This document shows positions 50,008-58,060 of a stretch of DNA of 64,000 bases, piece by piece. This DNA comes from Chersky-840 sp963810195 (lineage in GTDB: Bacteria > Actinomycetota > Acidimicrobiia > Acidimicrobiales > UBA8190). Position 1 is the stretch's first letter. Each line of letters opens with the position of its first letter. Below the pieces are notes generated by a model. That model searched no databases. It saw nothing but the letters and a program-made list of their open reading frames with translations, and was not told the origin of the DNA. A program made the translations under genes and the position numbers. The stretch is taken from the NCBI GenBank assembly GCA_963810195.1, contig CAWEMO010000001.1, forward strand, positions 620,001 to 684,000. The letters run 5' to 3'.

Positions 50008-51056
50008 TCACGGTGCCCGTCGGCCTCCGCGAGCGGTCCTACGACGTGGTCGTGGGGGCCGGGGCGCGGCGGCTCCTCTCCGAAGTGCTCCCCGCCGGTG
50101 TCCGGCGCGTCGCCATCGTCACCCAGGAGGGCGTGGAGGTGGACGTGGACCCGGGGGTGCCCTCCGAGACGTTCGTCGTGGCGGACGGCGAGGCTGCCAA
50201 GACCCTGGCCACCGTGGAGCAGCTGTGCCGCGACTTCGCTCGGTGCGGTCTGTCGCGCACCGACGCCGTGGTGGCGCTCGGAGGCGGGGCGGTGACCGAC
50301 GTGGCGGGGTTCGCGGCGGCCGTCTTCCACCGCGGCGTGCCCTACGTCAACGTGGCCACGACGTTGCTGGCCCAGGTCGACGCGGCAGTGGGTGGGAAGA
50401 CGGGGGTCAACCTGCCCGAGGGCAAGAACCTGGTGGGCGCCTTCTGGCAGCCGGCCGCCGTGCTGTGCGACACCCAGGCGCTCGGATCCCTGCCGGCTCG
50501 CGAGTGGTCGTCGGGTCGGGGCGAGATGGCCAAGTACGCGTTCTTGGGCGAGGGCCCCGCCGACCAGGGTCGCCTGGGCGCCTCGATCCTCAGCCTGCCC
50601 CTCGACGAGCAGGTCGCCAGGTGTGTGGCGATCAAGGCCGCGGTGGTGGCAGAGGACGAGAGGGAGTCGGGGCGCCGCATGGTCCTCAATTACGGGCACA
50701 CCCTGGCGCACGCCCTGGAGGCGTCCGCCTTCGGCCCGAACGCCAAATGGGACCTGCGCCACGGTGAGGCCGTGGCGATCGGCCTCGTCTTCGCGGCCAT
50801 GCTCGCCCGGAGGCTGCAGCGCATCGACGACGAACGCGTGGCGTTGCACCGCCGGGTGGTGAGCGGGTTCGACCTGTACGTGGAGCTTCCCGCCGGGGCT
50901 TCGGCCGGTGAGCTCGTGCGGTTCATGGCCCGGGACAAAAAGGCGCACCACGACCTGACCTTCGTCCTGGACGGGCCCGACGGCGTGGAGCCCGTGCACC
51001 ATGTGGACGAGGGCGCCGTGCTCGCTACCCTGGCGGACATGGGGTGCGCACCGTGA
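50004..51056 (+). CDS. aroB: 3-dehydroquinate synthase
   Basis: 350 residues. NAD-binding and metal-site motifs are clear: VVALGGGAVTDVAGFAAAVFHRG (in part), NVATTLLAQVDAAVGGKTGVN, LPAREWSSGRGEMAKYAFLG, and NYGHTLAHALEA with RHGEAVAIGLVFA. The enzyme converts DAHP to 3-dehydroquinate. GTG 50004 overlaps the aroK stop. The following gene starts on its stop. Confidence 0.96.
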   Translation: MITVPVGLRERSYDVVVGAGARRLLSEVLPAGVRRVAIVTQEGVEVDVDPGVPSETFVVADGEAAKTLATVEQLCRDFARCGLSRTDAVVALGGGAVTDVAGFAAAVFHRGVPYVNVATTLLAQVDAAVGGKTGVNLPEGKNLVGAFWQPAAVLCDTQALGSLPAREWSSGRGEMAKYAFLGEGPADQGRLGASILSLPLDEQVARCVAIKAAVVAEDERESGRRMVLNYGHTLAHALEASAFGPNAKWDLRHGEAVAIGLVFAAMLARRLQRIDDERVALHRRVVSGFDLYVELPAGASAGELVRFMARDKKAHHDLTFVLDGPDGVEPVHHVDEGAVLATLADMGCAP

Positions 51057-51520
51057 GCGGACCGGGCACGCTGGTGGTGTTGTTGTCGGGCCCCAACCTC
51101 GACCTGCTGGGCGAGCGCGAGCCCGAGGTCTACGGCCGCGCCCGCCTGGCCGATCACGTGGCCGCCGCCGTGGAGGAGGCGACCCGGTGCGGCCTCGACC
51201 TCGAGCACCACCAGACCAACCACGAGGGAGAGCTCGTCGACCTGGTCCACGACGCCCGCGGGCGGGCGGCGGCACTCATCGTGAACGCGGGTGCCCTCAC
51301 CCACTACTCCTGGTCGTTGCACGACGCCCTGGCGGCGTTCGAGGGGATCGTGGTCGAGCTCCACCTCTCGAACCCCACGGCCCGCGAGCCCTGGCGCCAC
51401 ACCTCGGTGGTGGCCGACGTGGCGGACGGGGCGATCACCGGTTTCGGAGGGCTCGGCTACCCCCTGGCCGTCAGCGCCGTGGCCCGGCTGCTGGGCCGGC
51501 CGGCGACGGGAACGTCGTGA
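51053..51520 (+). CDS. aroQ: Type II 3-dehydroquinate dehydratase
   Basis: 155 residues. Type II dehydroquinase signature GPNLDLLGEREPEVYG with the catalytic tyrosine in EVYG and the flexible-loop arginine in LGERE. NHEGELVD, NAGALTHYSWSLHDAL (catalytic histidine) and ELHLSNPTAREPWRHTSV complete the active site. GTG 51053 makes a GTGA overlap with aroB; GTG 51044 is also in frame. It dehydrates dehydroquinate to dehydroshikimate. Confidence 0.95.
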   Translation: MSGPGTLVVLLSGPNLDLLGEREPEVYGRARLADHVAAAVEEATRCGLDLEHHQTNHEGELVDLVHDARGRAAALIVNAGALTHYSWSLHDALAAFEGIVVELHLSNPTAREPWRHTSVVADVADGAITGFGGLGYPLAVSAVARLLGRPATGTS

Positions 51521-52686
51521 GCGGCGGAGCTCGCACCACCGGGCGCGCCCGTCGCCCGGTCCCGGGGGACCCGCCGCCGGCGATGGACTTCGCCTTACGG
51601 ATGACGCTCCTGTGCGCCCGCCTCGAGGCCGCCGAAGTCGACGCCCTGCTGGTCACGGCGTTGCCCAACGTCCGTTACCTCACCGGCTTCACCGGCTCCG
51701 CCGCTGTGCTGCTCGTCACCGGGGGCGGCGGCCGCGTCGCCCACCTCGTCACCGACGGGCGGTACCGGACCCAGGCCGGCGAGCAACTGGCCGCCGCCGG
51801 CATCGACGGTGCCGTCGAGCTGACGGTGGGCGGCATCCAGGCGCAGCGCCGGGCGCTGGCCGCCAGCGCGCAGGCGGCGTCGGTGCACCGTCTGGGCCTC
51901 GAAGCCGACCACGTCACCTGGTCGGCGCAACGCCGCTTCGCCGAGGACCTGGCCCCGGCCGTGCCCGTGGCCACGAGCGGTGTGGTGGAGGCGCTGCGGC
52001 AGGTGAAGGACCAAGGCGAGCTCGCCCGCATGGAGCGCGCCGCCGCCATCGCCGACGCCGCCCTCGGCGAGGTGCTCCCGTTGCTCGGAGCGCGACGGCG
52101 CGAGGACGAGGTGGCACTCGCCCTCGACACCGCCATGCGACGCCTGGGGGCGGAGGATCGCGCCTTCGAGACCATCGTGGCTTCGGGTCCCAACGCGGCC
52201 AAGCCCCACGCCCGGCCCTCGGCGCGCGTCATCGTCGCCGGGGACCCGGTCGTGGTGGACTTCGGCGCCATCTTCGACGGCTACCGGTCCGACATGACGC
52301 GCACCTTCTGCGTCGGCGGCGAACCGCCCGGCACCCTGGCGCGGGTCTTCGAGGTGGTGGGGGCCGCCCAGGCCGCCGGGGTGTCCGCCGTGCGTGCCGG
52401 GGTGACGACAGGAGACGTCGACAAGGCGTGTCGCGACCTGATCGCGGACGCCGGTTGGGCCGAGGCCTTCGAGCACGGCACCGGGCACGGGGTCGGCCTC
52501 GACATCCACGAGGCCCCGGCGGTGGGTCCGGGGTCGACTGCTATCCTCGGTGCCGACGTCGTCGTGACCGTCGAGCCCGGCGTGTACCTGGCGGGAGTCG
52601 GCGGTGTCCGCGTCGAGGACACCGTCGTGGTCACCGCGGACGGCTGTCACACCCTCACCCGATTCCCCAAGGACATTGCTGCCTGA
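51517..52686 (+). CDS. M24 family metallopeptidase, Xaa-Pro dipeptidase/aminopeptidase type
   Basis: 389 residues. A creatinase-like N-terminal domain (DALLVTALPNVRYLTGFTGSAAVLLV, in part) precedes the pita-bread fold. The five metal ligands are seen in VDFGAIFDGYRSDMTRTF (two Asp), GTGHGVGLDIHEAP (His), TVEPGVYL (Glu) and GGVRVEDTVVV (Glu). Members cleave X-Pro bonds. The gene sits between aroQ and efp, a common actinobacterial order. GTG 51517 overlaps aroQ; ATG 51583 could be used instead. Confidence 0.92.
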   Translation: MSGGARTTGRARRPVPGDPPPAMDFALRMTLLCARLEAAEVDALLVTALPNVRYLTGFTGSAAVLLVTGGGGRVAHLVTDGRYRTQAGEQLAAAGIDGAVELTVGGIQAQRRALAASAQAASVHRLGLEADHVTWSAQRRFAEDLAPAVPVATSGVVEALRQVKDQGELARMERAAAIADAALGEVLPLLGARRREDEVALALDTAMRRLGAEDRAFETIVASGPNAAKPHARPSARVIVAGDPVVVDFGAIFDGYRSDMTRTFCVGGEPPGTLARVFEVVGAAQAAGVSAVRAGVTTGDVDKACRDLIADAGWAEAFEHGTGHGVGLDIHEAPAVGPGSTAILGADVVVTVEPGVYLAGVGGVRVEDTVVVTADGCHTLTRFPKDIAA

Positions 52687-53246
52687 TGGCTGTCACGACC
52701 AACGATCTGCGCAACGGCATGACGCTCGACCTCCCCGACGGCCTGTTCTCGGTGGTCGAGTTCCAACACGTGAAGCCGGGCAAGGGGGGTGCGTTCGTGC
52801 GCACGAAGCTCAAGAACGTGCGCACCGGCGCCGTCCTGGAGCGGACGTTCCGTGCCGACGAGCGCGTGGAGCAGGCCATCGTCGACAAACGCGAGATGCA
52901 GCTGCTCTACCGTGACGGCACCGACTACGTGTTCATGGACGTCACGTCGTACGACCAGATGCACGTCTCGCCCGCCACGCTCGGCGACGCGGCCCAGTAC
53001 GTCAAGGAGGGCGACAACGCCGTGTTGCAGATGTACGGGGGGGAGATCGTCGGAGTGGACCTGCCTGCTGCCGTCGAGCTGACGGTGGCCGAGACCGAGC
53101 CCGGTGTGCAGGGCGACCGGGTGTCGGGGGCTCGCAAGCCGGCCACGCTCGAGACGGGGCTGGTGGTGCAGGTCCCGCTGTTCGTCAACCCCGGAGAGCG
53201 GATCAAGGTCGACACGCGCTCGGGCGAGTACATCAACCGGGCCTAG
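52686..53246 (+). CDS. efp: Translation elongation factor P
   Basis: 186 residues, three beta-barrel domains. The loop that reaches the peptidyl transferase centre is VKPGKGGAFVRTKLKN, with lysine at the tip; EF-P rescues ribosomes stalled on polyproline. Other signatures are VEQAIVDKREMQLLY, VQVPLFVNPGERIKVDTRSGEY (in part). The proline-rich proteins in this window (FtsI, PyrD) would depend on it. ATG overlaps the upstream stop by one base. No modification enzyme gene is nearby. Confidence 0.97.
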   Translation: MAVTTNDLRNGMTLDLPDGLFSVVEFQHVKPGKGGAFVRTKLKNVRTGAVLERTFRADERVEQAIVDKREMQLLYRDGTDYVFMDVTSYDQMHVSPATLGDAAQYVKEGDNAVLQMYGGEIVGVDLPAAVELTVAETEPGVQGDRVSGARKPATLETGLVVQVPLFVNPGERIKVDTRSGEYINRA

Positions 53247-53258
53247 CCCGGCCCTGCC

Positions 53259-53680
53259 GTGCCCGAGGACAGGGCCCCGGCCGCGCCCCCGAAGGGCCCC
53301 GTCACGAAGCCCGCGAACGGGCGCTCGCCCTGCTCTACGAGGCGGAGATGAAGCGCATCGGGACCGCGGAGGTGCTCCGGACGCTGTCGGTGGCCCCGGA
53401 CCCCTTCGCCGTCTCGCTGGTGGAGGGCGTCGCCGCCCACGAGGACCGCATCGACGCCCTAGTGGCCGCGGCGGCCAAAGGGTGGGAGATCGAGCGCATG
53501 CCGGTCCTCGACCGCAGCATCCTGCGCCTCGCCACCTACGAGTTGATGGCCGAGCCCGACATCCCGGTCGCGGTGGTGATCGACGAGGCGGTCGAGCTGG
53601 CCAAGCAGTACTCGACCGAGTTCTCGGGCGGGTTCGTCAACGGCGTGCTGTCGACGATCGCCCGCCAGGTGCGCGGCTGA
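53259..53680 (+). CDS. nusB: Transcription antitermination factor NusB, frameshifted near its start
   Basis: NusB binds boxA RNA with S10 (NusE) and supports rRNA antitermination. The body is clear: HEARERALALLYEAEMKRI, then VSLVEGVAAHEDRIDALV, MPVLDRSILRLATYELM and VVIDEAVELAKQYST with GFVNGVLSTIA. The first helix lies in the frame of the main body, but no start codon exists there. GTG 53259, in another frame, begins VPEDRAPAAPPKGP and would join the body if one C were added to the C-run at about 53297-53300. With that repair the protein is about 140 residues, the usual length. Starting at ATG 53348 would delete helix 1. Confidence 0.85.
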
Positions 53681-53691
53681 GGGCACGGTGA

Positions 53692-53733
53692 CCCCTCGCC
53701 GGCACCCGTGGTCCCCTCGCCGGCACCCGTGGT
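53692..53733 (+). repeat. 21-base tandem repeat upstream of pyrR
   Basis: CCCCTCGCCGGCACCCGTGG plus T occurs at 53692-53712 and 53713-53733, with a decayed third copy after it (CCCTCGTCGACACCCGC). It lies between nusB and the pyrR promoter region. It could be a spacer expansion; nothing suggests coding. Confidence 0.85.
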
Positions 53734-53782
53734 CCCTCGTCGACACCCGCGACGTTCGCCCTCGCCCGCGACCGGCCGGTGC

Positions 53783-53829
53783 TAGCATTGCCCGACGACC
53801 GTGAAGCGGGTCCCGCGAGGCCCAAACGG
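53783..53829 (+). promoter_or_regulatory. pyr operon leader: candidate -10 and PyrR-binding RNA hairpin
   Basis: TAGCAT at 53783-53788 is a plausible -10 element. Eleven bases later begins a hairpin: CCGT (53799-53802) pairs with ACGG (53826-53829), and GGG (53808-53810) with CCC (53821-53823). An asymmetric internal bulge is purine-rich on the 5' side, and the terminal loop contains TCCCGCGAGG. The PyrR-binding consensus has UCCNGNGAGG in the loop above a purine-rich bulge, so the match is strong. The Shine-Dalgarno GGAGGAG (53835-53841) follows directly. This favours translational repression of pyrR by PyrR-UMP, as in mycobacteria, rather than transcription attenuation. Confidence 0.8.
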
Positions 53830-53843
53830 ACCGTGGAGGAGCA

Positions 53844-54413
53844 TTGGCGGAGCGAGAGCGCAGACTGACCCCACCGCGAGGTGGGGTCTTCGTTCCTCGG
53901 GTCCAGGTCCTCACCGCCCAGGACGTCCAGCGGGCGCTGACCCGCATCGCGCACGAGATCATCGAACGCAACCACGGGCTCGATGACGTGATGCTCGTCG
54001 GTCTCCAGACCGGCGGGGTCCCGTTGTCCTTCCGCATCGCCAGCGTGCTCGAGGAGATGGAGGGGACCGCCGTGCCCGTCGGCCTCCTCGACGTGGCCTT
54101 CTACCGTGACGACATCGGGATCCGCCCCGTGCTGCCCGAGGCCGCCACCGACATCCCCGGGGACCTGGCGGGCCAGCTCGTCGTCCTCGTCGACGACGTC
54201 CTGTTCACCGGGCGCACGGTCCGGGCGGCGCTCAACGCGCTGGGCGACTACGGCCGGGCCAGAGCCGTGCAGCTGGCCGTGATGGTCGACCGGGGGCACC
54301 GGGAGCTGCCCATCCGGCCGGACTACGTGGGCAAGAACATGCCGACCCGGATCGACGAGCAGGTCGACGTCAGCCTCGACGGCGTCGTGCTCGGGGACGT
54401 GGTGCCGCGATGA
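53844..54413 (+). CDS. pyrR: Bifunctional pyr operon regulator/uracil phosphoribosyltransferase PyrR
   Basis: 189 residues. The phosphoribosyltransferase loop is VVLVDDVLFTGRTVRAAL (PRPP-binding DDVLFTGRT), with GGVPLSFRIASVLEEMEG and DIGIRPVLP earlier and RELPIRPDYVGKNMPT near the end. PyrR senses UMP and binds pyr leader RNA; its own likely target is the hairpin at 53799-53829. TTG 53844 is the start, with GGAGGAG three bases upstream. It overlaps pyrB by an ATGA. Confidence 0.95.
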   Translation: MAERERRLTPPRGGVFVPRVQVLTAQDVQRALTRIAHEIIERNHGLDDVMLVGLQTGGVPLSFRIASVLEEMEGTAVPVGLLDVAFYRDDIGIRPVLPEAATDIPGDLAGQLVVLVDDVLFTGRTVRAALNALGDYGRARAVQLAVMVDRGHRELPIRPDYVGKNMPTRIDEQVDVSLDGVVLGDVVPR

Positions 54414-55510
54414 CGCGCCCTTCGGCGGCGGCGGGCACCGCGCGGGCCGTGAGCCCCGCCGCAGTGCCGGTCGCCGACGCCGCCAAGGGCGGCCGGCGCC
54501 ACCTGCTGTCGGTCGCCGAGCTCGGTGCCGACGGCATCGAGGAGATCCTGGAGGTTTCCGACGCCTTCGTCGAGGTGGGCCGGCGGTCGATTCCCAAGGT
54601 GCCGTCGCTACGTGGCCGCACCGTGGTCACCCTCTTCGCGGAGCAGTCGACGCGCACGCGGCTGTCCTTCGAGACGGCGGCCAAGCGCCTTTCGGCCGAC
54701 GTGCTGTCGTTCTCCGTCGACACGTCGTCGGTGAAGAAGGGTGAGTCCCTGCGCGACACCGTGGAGACGGTCGCCGCCATGGGGGTGGACGCATTCGTGG
54801 TCCGCCACACCTCGGCCGGTGCGCCCGCCGCGGTGGCGCGCTGGGTCGACGCGTCGGTGGTCAACGCCGGCGACGGCTGGCACGAGCACCCCACCCAGGC
54901 CCTCCTCGACTGCTACACGATCCGGCAGGTTCTCGCCGAGCGGGCGGGGCGCCCGTCGGAGGGGGCCGGGGTCGGGTGTTTCGTGGGACTGCGGGTGGCC
55001 ATCGTCGGAGACGTGCGCCACAGCCGGGTGGCGCGCTCGCTGGTGCTGGCGCTCGGCGCCCTCGGAGCCGAGGTCACCCTGGTGGCGCCGGGGAGCCTGC
55101 TGCCGCCTTCGCTCGAGGGTTGGCCCGTGACCAAGGTGTCGTACGACCTCGATGCCGTGCTCCCGCATGTCGACGTCTGCTATCTGCTCCGGCTCCAGTC
55201 CGAGCGCGGGGCCGGTGCGTTCCTGCCCTCGGTGCGCGAGTACAGCGCGTGGTACGGCTTGACGTCGCGACGCGCCGCATTGTTGGGTGACGGCGCCCTC
55301 GTCATGCATCCGGGGCCCATGAACCGGGGGGTCGAGATCGCCGACGACGTGGCCGCGCTCCCGCAGTCGCTCGTGCTGCGTCAGGTGTCCAACGGCGTGG
55401 CCGTCCGCATGGCGGTGCTCTTCATGTTGCTCGGGCAGGTGGGGTCGGGCGCCGTGCCGAGTCTGGTGCCGACCCTCGCACCGGCTCCGGGGACCGACCT
55501 CGGTGCCTGA
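54410..55510 (+). CDS. pyrB: Aspartate carbamoyltransferase catalytic subunit
   Basis: 366 residues. Carbamoyl phosphate binds at STRT (80-83) in FAEQSTRTRLSFETAAKRL, then SVKKGESLRDT and HPTQALLDCYT. The aspartate side is VCYLLRLQSERGAGAFLPS and VMHPGPMNRG. An N-terminal extension of about 28 residues and a carboxy tail of about 25 (Pro/Ala-rich) exceed the typical length by roughly 50 residues. A PSEGAGVGCF insertion also precedes the second domain. No pyrI regulatory subunit is present. Confidence 0.95.
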   Translation: MTRPSAAAGTARAVSPAAVPVADAAKGGRRHLLSVAELGADGIEEILEVSDAFVEVGRRSIPKVPSLRGRTVVTLFAEQSTRTRLSFETAAKRLSADVLSFSVDTSSVKKGESLRDTVETVAAMGVDAFVVRHTSAGAPAAVARWVDASVVNAGDGWHEHPTQALLDCYTIRQVLAERAGRPSEGAGVGCFVGLRVAIVGDVRHSRVARSLVLALGALGAEVTLVAPGSLLPPSLEGWPVTKVSYDLDAVLPHVDVCYLLRLQSERGAGAFLPSVREYSAWYGLTSRRAALLGDGALVMHPGPMNRGVEIADDVAALPQSLVLRQVSNGVAVRMAVLFMLLGQVGSGAVPSLVPTLAPAPGTDLGA

Positions 55511-56915
55511 ACCGTCGCCCCGGGGTGGCCGGTCCTCGGACAGGGCCACACCGACAGTCGTGATCCGGGGAGGCACCGTCGTGGACGCCTCGGGCGAGCG
55601 CGTCGCCGACGTCGTGGTCGAGGGGGGCGTGGTGGCGGAGGTGGGGACCGCGCTGTCCGTGCCCCGGGGCGCGACGGTGCTCGACGCCGGTGGGTGCCTG
55701 GTGTCCCCCGGGCTCGTCGACCTCCACACCCATCTCCGTCAGCCCGGTGCCGAGGACTCCGAGACGGTGGAGACCGGGGCGCGGGCGGCCGCCCTGGGGG
55801 GGTTCACGGCCGTGGTGGCCATGCCCAACACCGACCCCCCGATCGACAGTGCCGCCGTCGCGCTGGAGGTGCTGGCACTGGGCGAGGGTGCCATGTGCCT
55901 CGTGGCGGTGGCCGGCGCCATCACCATGGGACGCGCCGGACAGCGGCTCGCCCCCATGGGCGAGCTCGCGTCGTTGGGGGTGCGCCTCTTCACCGACGAC
56001 GGGACGGGCGTGCAGGACGTGGCGGTCATGCGACGGGCCCTCGAGTACGCCCGCGGTTTCGACGTCACCCTGGCCCAGCACTGCGAGGACGAGGCGCTGG
56101 CCCGGGGCGGCCACATGCACGAGGGGGAGTGGTCGAGCCGCCTCGGCGTGCCGGGGATCCCGGCCGAGGCCGAGGAGACGATGCTGTCGCGCGACATCGC
56201 CCTGACGCGGCTCACCGGCGGGCGGATGCACTTCCTCCATCTCTCCACGGCGCGGTCCGCGGCGCTGATGGCCGCGGCGAAGGCCGAGGGCCTGGCGGTG
56301 ACGGCGGAGGTGACGCCGCACCATCTGACGTTGACCCACGACGAGCTGGCCGGCTACGACCCCGTGTTCAAGGTGAACCCGCCTCTGCGCCCCCGGGCGG
56401 ACGTCGCCGCGTTGCGCGTCGCGTGCGGGGACGGCACCCTCGACGCCGTCGCCACGGACCACGCCCCGCATGCGCCCGAACGCAAGGACGACACCCTCGA
56501 CGCCGCGCCCCCCGGCATGCTCGGTCTCCAGACCGCACTCCCGGTCGTGCTCGGCGCCCTGGGCGCGCCCCACGGGAACGGCGCCGGGCATGACAGGGTC
56601 TCTCACGACGGGGGCTCTCACCACGGCGCGCCGGGGATGTCGTCTCGAGCGGTGCTCGGGCTCCTGTCGTGGCGCCCGGCGCGCATCGCCGGCTTGGCGC
56701 GGGACCAGGGCGGCGACCAGGGCGGCCCCATCGAGGCCGGTGCGCCCGCCAACATCTGCGTGATCGACCCGGCGGCGACCTGGGAGGTCGACCCCGTGCG
56801 GCTCGCCAGCCGGAGCCGCAACACCCCGTGGGCCGGTCGTGCCATGACCGGACAGGTTCGGCACACCCTGTACCGCGGCGAGCCGGTCGTGGTGGACGCC
56901 GAGGCACAGCGTTGA
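55503..56915 (+). CDS. pyrC: Dihydroorotase (type I)
   Basis: 470 residues. Zinc site DLHTHLRQPG; TPHHLTLTHDEL, KVNPPLRP and the catalytic aspartate in ATDHAPHAPERKDD. It cyclises carbamoyl-aspartate to dihydroorotate. A His/Gly/Asp-rich low-complexity loop (HGNGAGHDRVSHDGGSHHGA) is inserted before the final helices, followed by a DQGGDQGG repeat; neither is usual. GTG 55503 overlaps pyrB by eight bases; the end overlaps carA by TTGA. Confidence 0.95.
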   Translation: MPEPSPRGGRSSDRATPTVVIRGGTVVDASGERVADVVVEGGVVAEVGTALSVPRGATVLDAGGCLVSPGLVDLHTHLRQPGAEDSETVETGARAAALGGFTAVVAMPNTDPPIDSAAVALEVLALGEGAMCLVAVAGAITMGRAGQRLAPMGELASLGVRLFTDDGTGVQDVAVMRRALEYARGFDVTLAQHCEDEALARGGHMHEGEWSSRLGVPGIPAEAEETMLSRDIALTRLTGGRMHFLHLSTARSAALMAAAKAEGLAVTAEVTPHHLTLTHDELAGYDPVFKVNPPLRPRADVAALRVACGDGTLDAVATDHAPHAPERKDDTLDAAPPGMLGLQTALPVVLGALGAPHGNGAGHDRVSHDGGSHHGAPGMSSRAVLGLLSWRPARIAGLARDQGGDQGGPIEAGAPANICVIDPAATWEVDPVRLASRSRNTPWAGRAMTGQVRHTLYRGEPVVVDAEAQR

Positions 56916-58060
56916 GCCCGCGGGCTGCGCCGGCCGTCACGGCCGTCCCCGGCGACTGGTTCGGGGGGAGAGCGCCTTCGCTGCTGGTGCTGGCCGACGG
57001 CGAGGTCTTCGAGGGTGAGGCGATCGGCGCTACGCCCTCCGGAGGGGTGTCCACGGGCGAGCTCGTGTTCAACACGGTGCTGTCGGGCTATCAGGAGGTC
57101 GTCACCGATCCGAGCTACGCCGGCCAGGTCGTCGCGTTCACGTACCCGCACATCGGGAACTACGGCGTGACGGCCGAGGACGACGAGGCGCCGCGCCCGT
57201 GGTGTCGCGGCGTGGTCGTGCGCGACCTCCCGCCGCGCCCGTCCTCATGGCGCGCCACCGCCTCCTTTGAGGACTTCCTCCTGCGCAGTGCGCTGCCCGG
57301 CATCACGGGCGTCGACACCCGCCGCCTCACCCGGCACCTGCGCGTGGACGGGGCCATGGGCTGCGCCTTCGGCACCGCACCCGAGTCCGTGCTACGCGAA
57401 GCAGCGGCGTCGGAGCCGGGCACCACCGGACGCGATCTGGTGACCGGCGTGTCGGTGGCGGCGCCCTACGTACGGGGCTCGGGGCCGCTTCGGATCGTCG
57501 CCTACGACTTCGGTGTCAAAGAGACCATGCTGCGCAGCCTGGGCGAGCTGGGGACCGTCACGGTGGTGCCCGCCGCGCATCCGGCCGCCGATACGTTGGC
57601 GCTCGAGCCCGACGGGGTCTTCCTGTCCAACGGGCCCGGGGATCCCGCCGCGCTCGGCGCCCATGCGGCGAACATCGGCGAGCTCCTCGGCCGCGTCCCG
57701 GTGTTCGGGATCTGCCTCGGCCATCAGCTGCTCGCCGAGGCCATCGGGGCGCGCACCTACAAGCTCCCCTTCGGCCACCACGGAGGCAACCATCCGGTGC
57801 GCCGGCTCGACACCGGTCAGGTCGAGATCACGAGCCAGAACCACAACTACGCCGTCGACGCCACGACCCTCCCGACCTCGGGACCGCTGGCCGCCGAGGT
57901 CACCCATGTCAACCTCAACGACGGCGTGGTGGAAGGGTTCCGGTGCACGGGGGTGGCCGCCTTCAGCGTGCAGTACCACCCCGAGGCCGGCCCCGGCCCG
58001 CACGACGCCCGGTACCTGTTCGAACGCTTCCGGCAGATGGTCGAGGAGGTGCGAGCCTGA
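56912..58060 (+). CDS. carA: Carbamoyl-phosphate synthase small (glutaminase) subunit
   Basis: 382 residues. The class I amidotransferase triad is Cys268 in FGICLGHQLLA, with His356 and Glu358 in VQYHPEAGPG. The N-terminal CarA domain shows FNTVLSGYQEVVTDPSYAGQ (in part) and YPHIGNYGV. Also present are GITGVDTRRLTRHLR and FLSNGPGDPAAL. It releases ammonia from glutamine for CarB. TTG 56912 overlaps the pyrC stop (TTGA), a rare initiator but the only one that fits. Confidence 0.95.
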   Translation: MSPRAAPAVTAVPGDWFGGRAPSLLVLADGEVFEGEAIGATPSGGVSTGELVFNTVLSGYQEVVTDPSYAGQVVAFTYPHIGNYGVTAEDDEAPRPWCRGVVVRDLPPRPSSWRATASFEDFLLRSALPGITGVDTRRLTRHLRVDGAMGCAFGTAPESVLREAAASEPGTTGRDLVTGVSVAAPYVRGSGPLRIVAYDFGVKETMLRSLGELGTVTVVPAAHPAADTLALEPDGVFLSNGPGDPAALGAHAANIGELLGRVPVFGICLGHQLLAEAIGARTYKLPFGHHGGNHPVRRLDTGQVEITSQNHNYAVDATTLPTSGPLAAEVTHVNLNDGVVEGFRCTGVAAFSVQYHPEAGPGPHDARYLFERFRQMVEEVRA

